A stretch of DNA of 57,848 bases. Origin: Nitrospira sp. GTDB taxonomy: Bacteria > Nitrospirota > Nitrospiria > Nitrospirales > Nitrospiraceae. The stretch is taken from positions 1 through 57,848 of the forward strand of contig VGXB01000009.1 of the NCBI GenBank assembly GCA_016873515.1, written 5' to 3'. A program made the translations under genes and the position numbers. The first letter of the stretch is position 1. Each line of letters opens with the position of its first letter. The notes under the pieces are model-generated. The model was not told the DNA's origin, did no database searches, and worked only from the letters and a program-made list of their open reading frames with translations. Below, in pieces: positions 55,511 to 57,848 of this stretch.

Positions 55511-56770
55511 TTAGGCGCCCAGTCGTGTGAAGACCGGCAGCACTGGAGCCCAAACAGGATTAATCAACCGCTCGCCAGACTCGGTCCAGGACATCACAAG
55601 TCCCGCGAAGCGCTGATCCGGGTCGTGGAGAATGTCCACTAACCGCTGCACTTCCCAGAGGACATCTTTGGACTCGATATGGATATCAACCGTCTGGCCA
55701 GGCTGAATTGGAGCCTCGTTGTCCATCGTCAGCCCATCCGCTGCGACGAGCTCAGCGGGATAGTTGGGATCGAGTTTCGCTTTGCCGACTTTGTTCGTGA
55801 ATCGGATGCCGGCAGTCGTAAACTCGCCGATGCTGACCGGCTGCGTGCCGTTGTTCGTCGCATGGATTGTCATGCGCAACGCGCGACCCGGAACATCGTA
55901 CTCTGCATGGGTGACTTCAATCGACAACGGATTCGGTGTCACCGGCAGCGGCTTGATCTTGGTTTCACCGGCCTGGAGGGGCACGGTAACCGGATGCTGG
56001 GCATCGGCATTGAGATAGCCGATCGTCACCACTGTCACGATGAAAACGAGTAGGGCGATACCCACTTTTCGATCGACAGGATCAAGCAGGATTTCATCGC
56101 CATAGGCCGCCAAGACACGGGCCCGAATAAGGTACATCGGCCGGATCATGAAGAAACCGACCCAGAAGCAAGCCACCGCTGCCCAGAACAAGTGCCACAT
56201 TACACCCGTGGCGGTTCCTTTGGTTTCTGAATCGAAGGTTTCACCGGTCAGTGTCTTGATGGGATTGGTGAAGTCTTCGTATCGTCCCTTGATGTCCATC
56301 CAGCCACCAGGACCGGCGATCGGACCTGCGTCCTTGACGGCGTACATCGGATGGATGTGATGGTGGCCAGGGAGGCGAGCCTTCAATTTCACCACGTATT
56401 CGTAGTCCCGTCCAATTTCCATCGGGCCGGCCACAAACATCGGGGTGCCGTTGACCTTTGAGCTCAACCGAACGAAGACGGAGCTTGGAGATCCGATGTT
56501 GATAAAGGTCCGGTTCGGCTTCACCACCGCACGAGGCCAGTCCTCGGATAAGTGAAACCTGCCACGCAGTTCCGTCACATCATTAACCGTCGTCGACTTC
56601 CCGACCCATTCCGTATCGTACCAATTGACGGTGCGCATACGCAGGAACGGTTCCTGCGAACGCTCACCGTGGGCGAAAGCTGGAGTAACATCCAGTATTG
56701 GCGTGGTCGCCAGCGTCGCCATTCCGCAGAATCCTAACATCCACAGTTTGAAGGCGTGTTTGGCGTTCAT
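55511..56770 (-). CDS. amoB: Ammonia monooxygenase subunit B
   Basis: AmoB is the mainly periplasmic copper-binding subunit of the membrane ammonia monooxygenase. The 419-residue protein has a signal peptide ending FA just before His34 (HGERSQEPF), the expected N-terminal copper ligand. The HxH pair His138 and His140 is in GHHHIHPMY, as in PmoB. Two membrane helices lie at about 190-210 and 235-255, and a second cupredoxin domain follows to the C-terminus. It overlaps amoA by ATGA and is the last gene of amoCAB; no amoD or amoE follows. Confidence 0.97.
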   Translation of the reverse strand: MNAKHAFKLWMLGFCGMATLATTPILDVTPAFAHGERSQEPFLRMRTVNWYDTEWVGKSTTVNDVTELRGRFHLSEDWPRAVVKPNRTFINIGSPSSVFVRLSSKVNGTPMFVAGPMEIGRDYEYVVKLKARLPGHHHIHPMYAVKDAGPIAGPGGWMDIKGRYEDFTNPIKTLTGETFDSETKGTATGVMWHLFWAAVACFWVGFFMIRPMYLIRARVLAAYGDEILLDPVDRKVGIALLVFIVTVVTIGYLNADAQHPVTVPLQAGETKIKPLPVTPNPLSIEVTHAEYDVPGRALRMTIHATNNGTQPVSIGEFTTAGIRFTNKVGKAKLDPNYPAELVAADGLTMDNEAPIQPGQTVDIHIESKDVLWEVQRLVDILHDPDQRFAGLVMSWTESGERLINPVWAPVLPVFTRLGA

Positions 56771-57606
56771 GCTTTCCCCCCAGTTGCTTTATTGCTGTGA
56801 GCTAAGGTGGCATACGCAAAAATGTCGTGAACCTTCGTGGTTCGCTGTCTGTCATCCGTCAGGTAGAAGTAGGCTGTGCAGAAGAACTTCCCGAACTGCC
56901 ACCAAAGGACGTACATAAGTGAAGAAGCGAAGGCCGCGAAGAACGAGGAGATCATGGTGCTGTGTCCACCGAATGTGCGGAGCGATCCGACCTCGATCAT
57001 GCGGATGTATTCAGGCGTCCCGGTGCGAACATAGGCAAAGCCCATGTAGTCCGCCCACGAGAGCAACGTACCGTCAATGACGACCGGCGTATGGCTGTAG
57101 GCGAAGATGGCCCAATTGGTCGGGTAAAACAGGATGGCGAACAGCCACGCCCCAATTACCGCTGTCAAGGTCCAATTCCTCGTCAACAACAGGACGATGT
57201 CCAACACGATCGCGCTGGGAAGCAGCGTGGAAGGCATCACGAAGTTATATGGATAATTGGACCACCACCACCAGGCGGCCCAGATGGTGACCCACTTCCC
57301 GGCCAGGAGTGCCAGAATGCAAATGGTCGCCCCAAATGGTTGCCGATAGTTGACCCAATTGTAATACTGGAGGGCAGCGCAGAAGGTAATGGCGGTGATC
57401 GGAGTCACGATCGGCCACCACTGCCGGTCCTTCCAGTCGATCCAGAAGTCCCAGTCACCCGCCAGAAGGTCAAAGTGCATGTGGAATGTGCCAACGATAG
57501 TGACGAACAGGATGGGAATAAAATAGATGTAGTCGATGTGCCTCGACATTGCGACGCCTTCCGGCGGCAATTTCGAAGCTTTAATGATTTCATCGGTTCT
57601 AAACAT
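56767..57606 (-). CDS. amoA: Ammonia monooxygenase subunit A
   Basis: AmoA is the membrane subunit used as marker gene for ammonia oxidisers. I place the start at 57606 ([17 protein letters not shown]) because GGAGG lies nine bases before it; the ATG at 57615 would overlap the ribosome binding site. The 279-residue protein has about seven membrane helices. It carries AmoA patterns [68 protein letters not shown] and a C-terminal FCTAYFYL. Confidence 0.98.
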   Translation of the reverse strand: MFRTDEIIKASKLPPEGVAMSRHIDYIYFIPILFVTIVGTFHMHFDLLAGDWDFWIDWKDRQWWPIVTPITAITFCAALQYYNWVNYRQPFGATICILALLAGKWVTIWAAWWWWSNYPYNFVMPSTLLPSAIVLDIVLLLTRNWTLTAVIGAWLFAILFYPTNWAIFAYSHTPVVIDGTLLSWADYMGFAYVRTGTPEYIRMIEVGSLRTFGGHSTMISSFFAAFASSLMYVLWWQFGKFFCTAYFYLTDDRQRTTKVHDIFAYATLAHSNKATGGKA

Positions 57607-57721
57607 ATCTAGCATCCTCCGTCATTCAGCCGACCGTAAGATTGATCTGAAGCTGCCCAACCAACCTTTCGACATCGACCTACGATTCATATGATTTGCC
57701 GTCCGTTTCATCTTCCAAGAA

Positions 57722-57848
57722 TTAGTAGCCCGACTTGGCGTCGGGATTCACCTGACTGGAGAACGGATCCAGGATGCTCTTAGGCGCGTTGTTCCAGATC
57801 ACGTCCGCCAGATTCGACATCCGGCTGACAATCTGCGCGGCCACACCG
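57722..57848 (-). CDS. amoC: Ammonia monooxygenase subunit C, C-terminal end only
   Basis: The last 42 codons read GVAAQIVSRMSNLADVIWNN and continue to a TAA at 57722. This matches the AmoC C-terminus (family pattern Q-I-SR-NL-DV-WN). The rest of the gene lies beyond the right edge of the window. A 115-base gap separates it from amoA, the usual amoC-amoA arrangement. Confidence 0.93.
   Translation of the reverse strand, partial: GVAAQIVSRMSNLADVIWNNAPKSILDPFSSQVNPDAKSGY

Overview
The window reads as chromosome of a complete ammonia-oxidising (comammox) Nitrospira. Two things point there together: an ammonia monooxygenase operon (amoC partial, amoA, amoB, minus strand at the right end) and a complete hydroxylamine oxidation cluster (haoA, haoB, cycA, cycB) sit on the same stretch as a Nitrospira-like set of housekeeping genes. 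The species assignment is inference from gene content; no database search was possible, and I do not assign a comammox clade.

Layout. 0-3.3 kb: start of a UPF0114 membrane protein gene, then uvrC and dapF on the minus strand. 3.3-5.0 kb: mobile-element debris (a recombinase DNA-binding tail and a decayed IS4-type transposase) beside palindromic repeats. 5.26-5.69 kb: RNase P RNA with its own promoter. 5.9-19.2 kb: a long plus-strand biosynthetic run, ilvB-ilvN-ilvC-psd-pssA, then a leucine-type T-box leader, leuA, a cupin, leuB, an NHL-repeat protein, asd, a DUF2905 protein, a SpoIID-like protein and queA. 19.2-22.5 kb: a decaying patch with a MITE-like repeat, a broken M90 metallopeptidase, a broken SmbP-like metal-binding protein, a proline-rich repeat protein and two small intact genes. 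22.5-34.7 kb: a SurA-N/PpiD-like anchor protein, an RDD protein, the cell-shape operon mreBCD-mrdA-rodA, ribonuclease G, a broken dprA, and topA. 34.8-42.5 kb: a DUF1269 protein and a complete System I cytochrome c maturation operon, ccmABCDEFGHI.

42.6-57.8 kb is the nitrification region. HaoA (eight haem motifs), HaoB, a tetrahaem c554-type cytochrome and a tetrahaem NapC/NirT-type quinone reductase form the hydroxylamine module, directly downstream of the Ccm genes needed to make its haems. After a short block (M28-type peptidase, lipoprotein) come a monohaem cytochrome c and two tandem NirK-like cupredoxin proteins, then a DUF1566 protein, a YiiM-type MOSC protein, a conserved membrane protein, and the convergent amoCAB operon, which ends in a strong terminator.

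The most interesting observation is the NirK-like pair at 50504-52547. The two paralogues have lost complementary halves of the copper-site residues. The first keeps all domain-1 ligands but lacks the two C-terminal histidines. The second lacks the domain-1 type 1 cysteine and both type 2 histidines but keeps the two C-terminal histidines. In NirK the catalytic copper lies between domain 1 of one subunit and domain 2 of the next, so a mixed A/B complex could rebuild one complete site. Its position beside HAO makes it a candidate for handling nitric oxide made during hydroxylamine oxidation. That role is a hypothesis.
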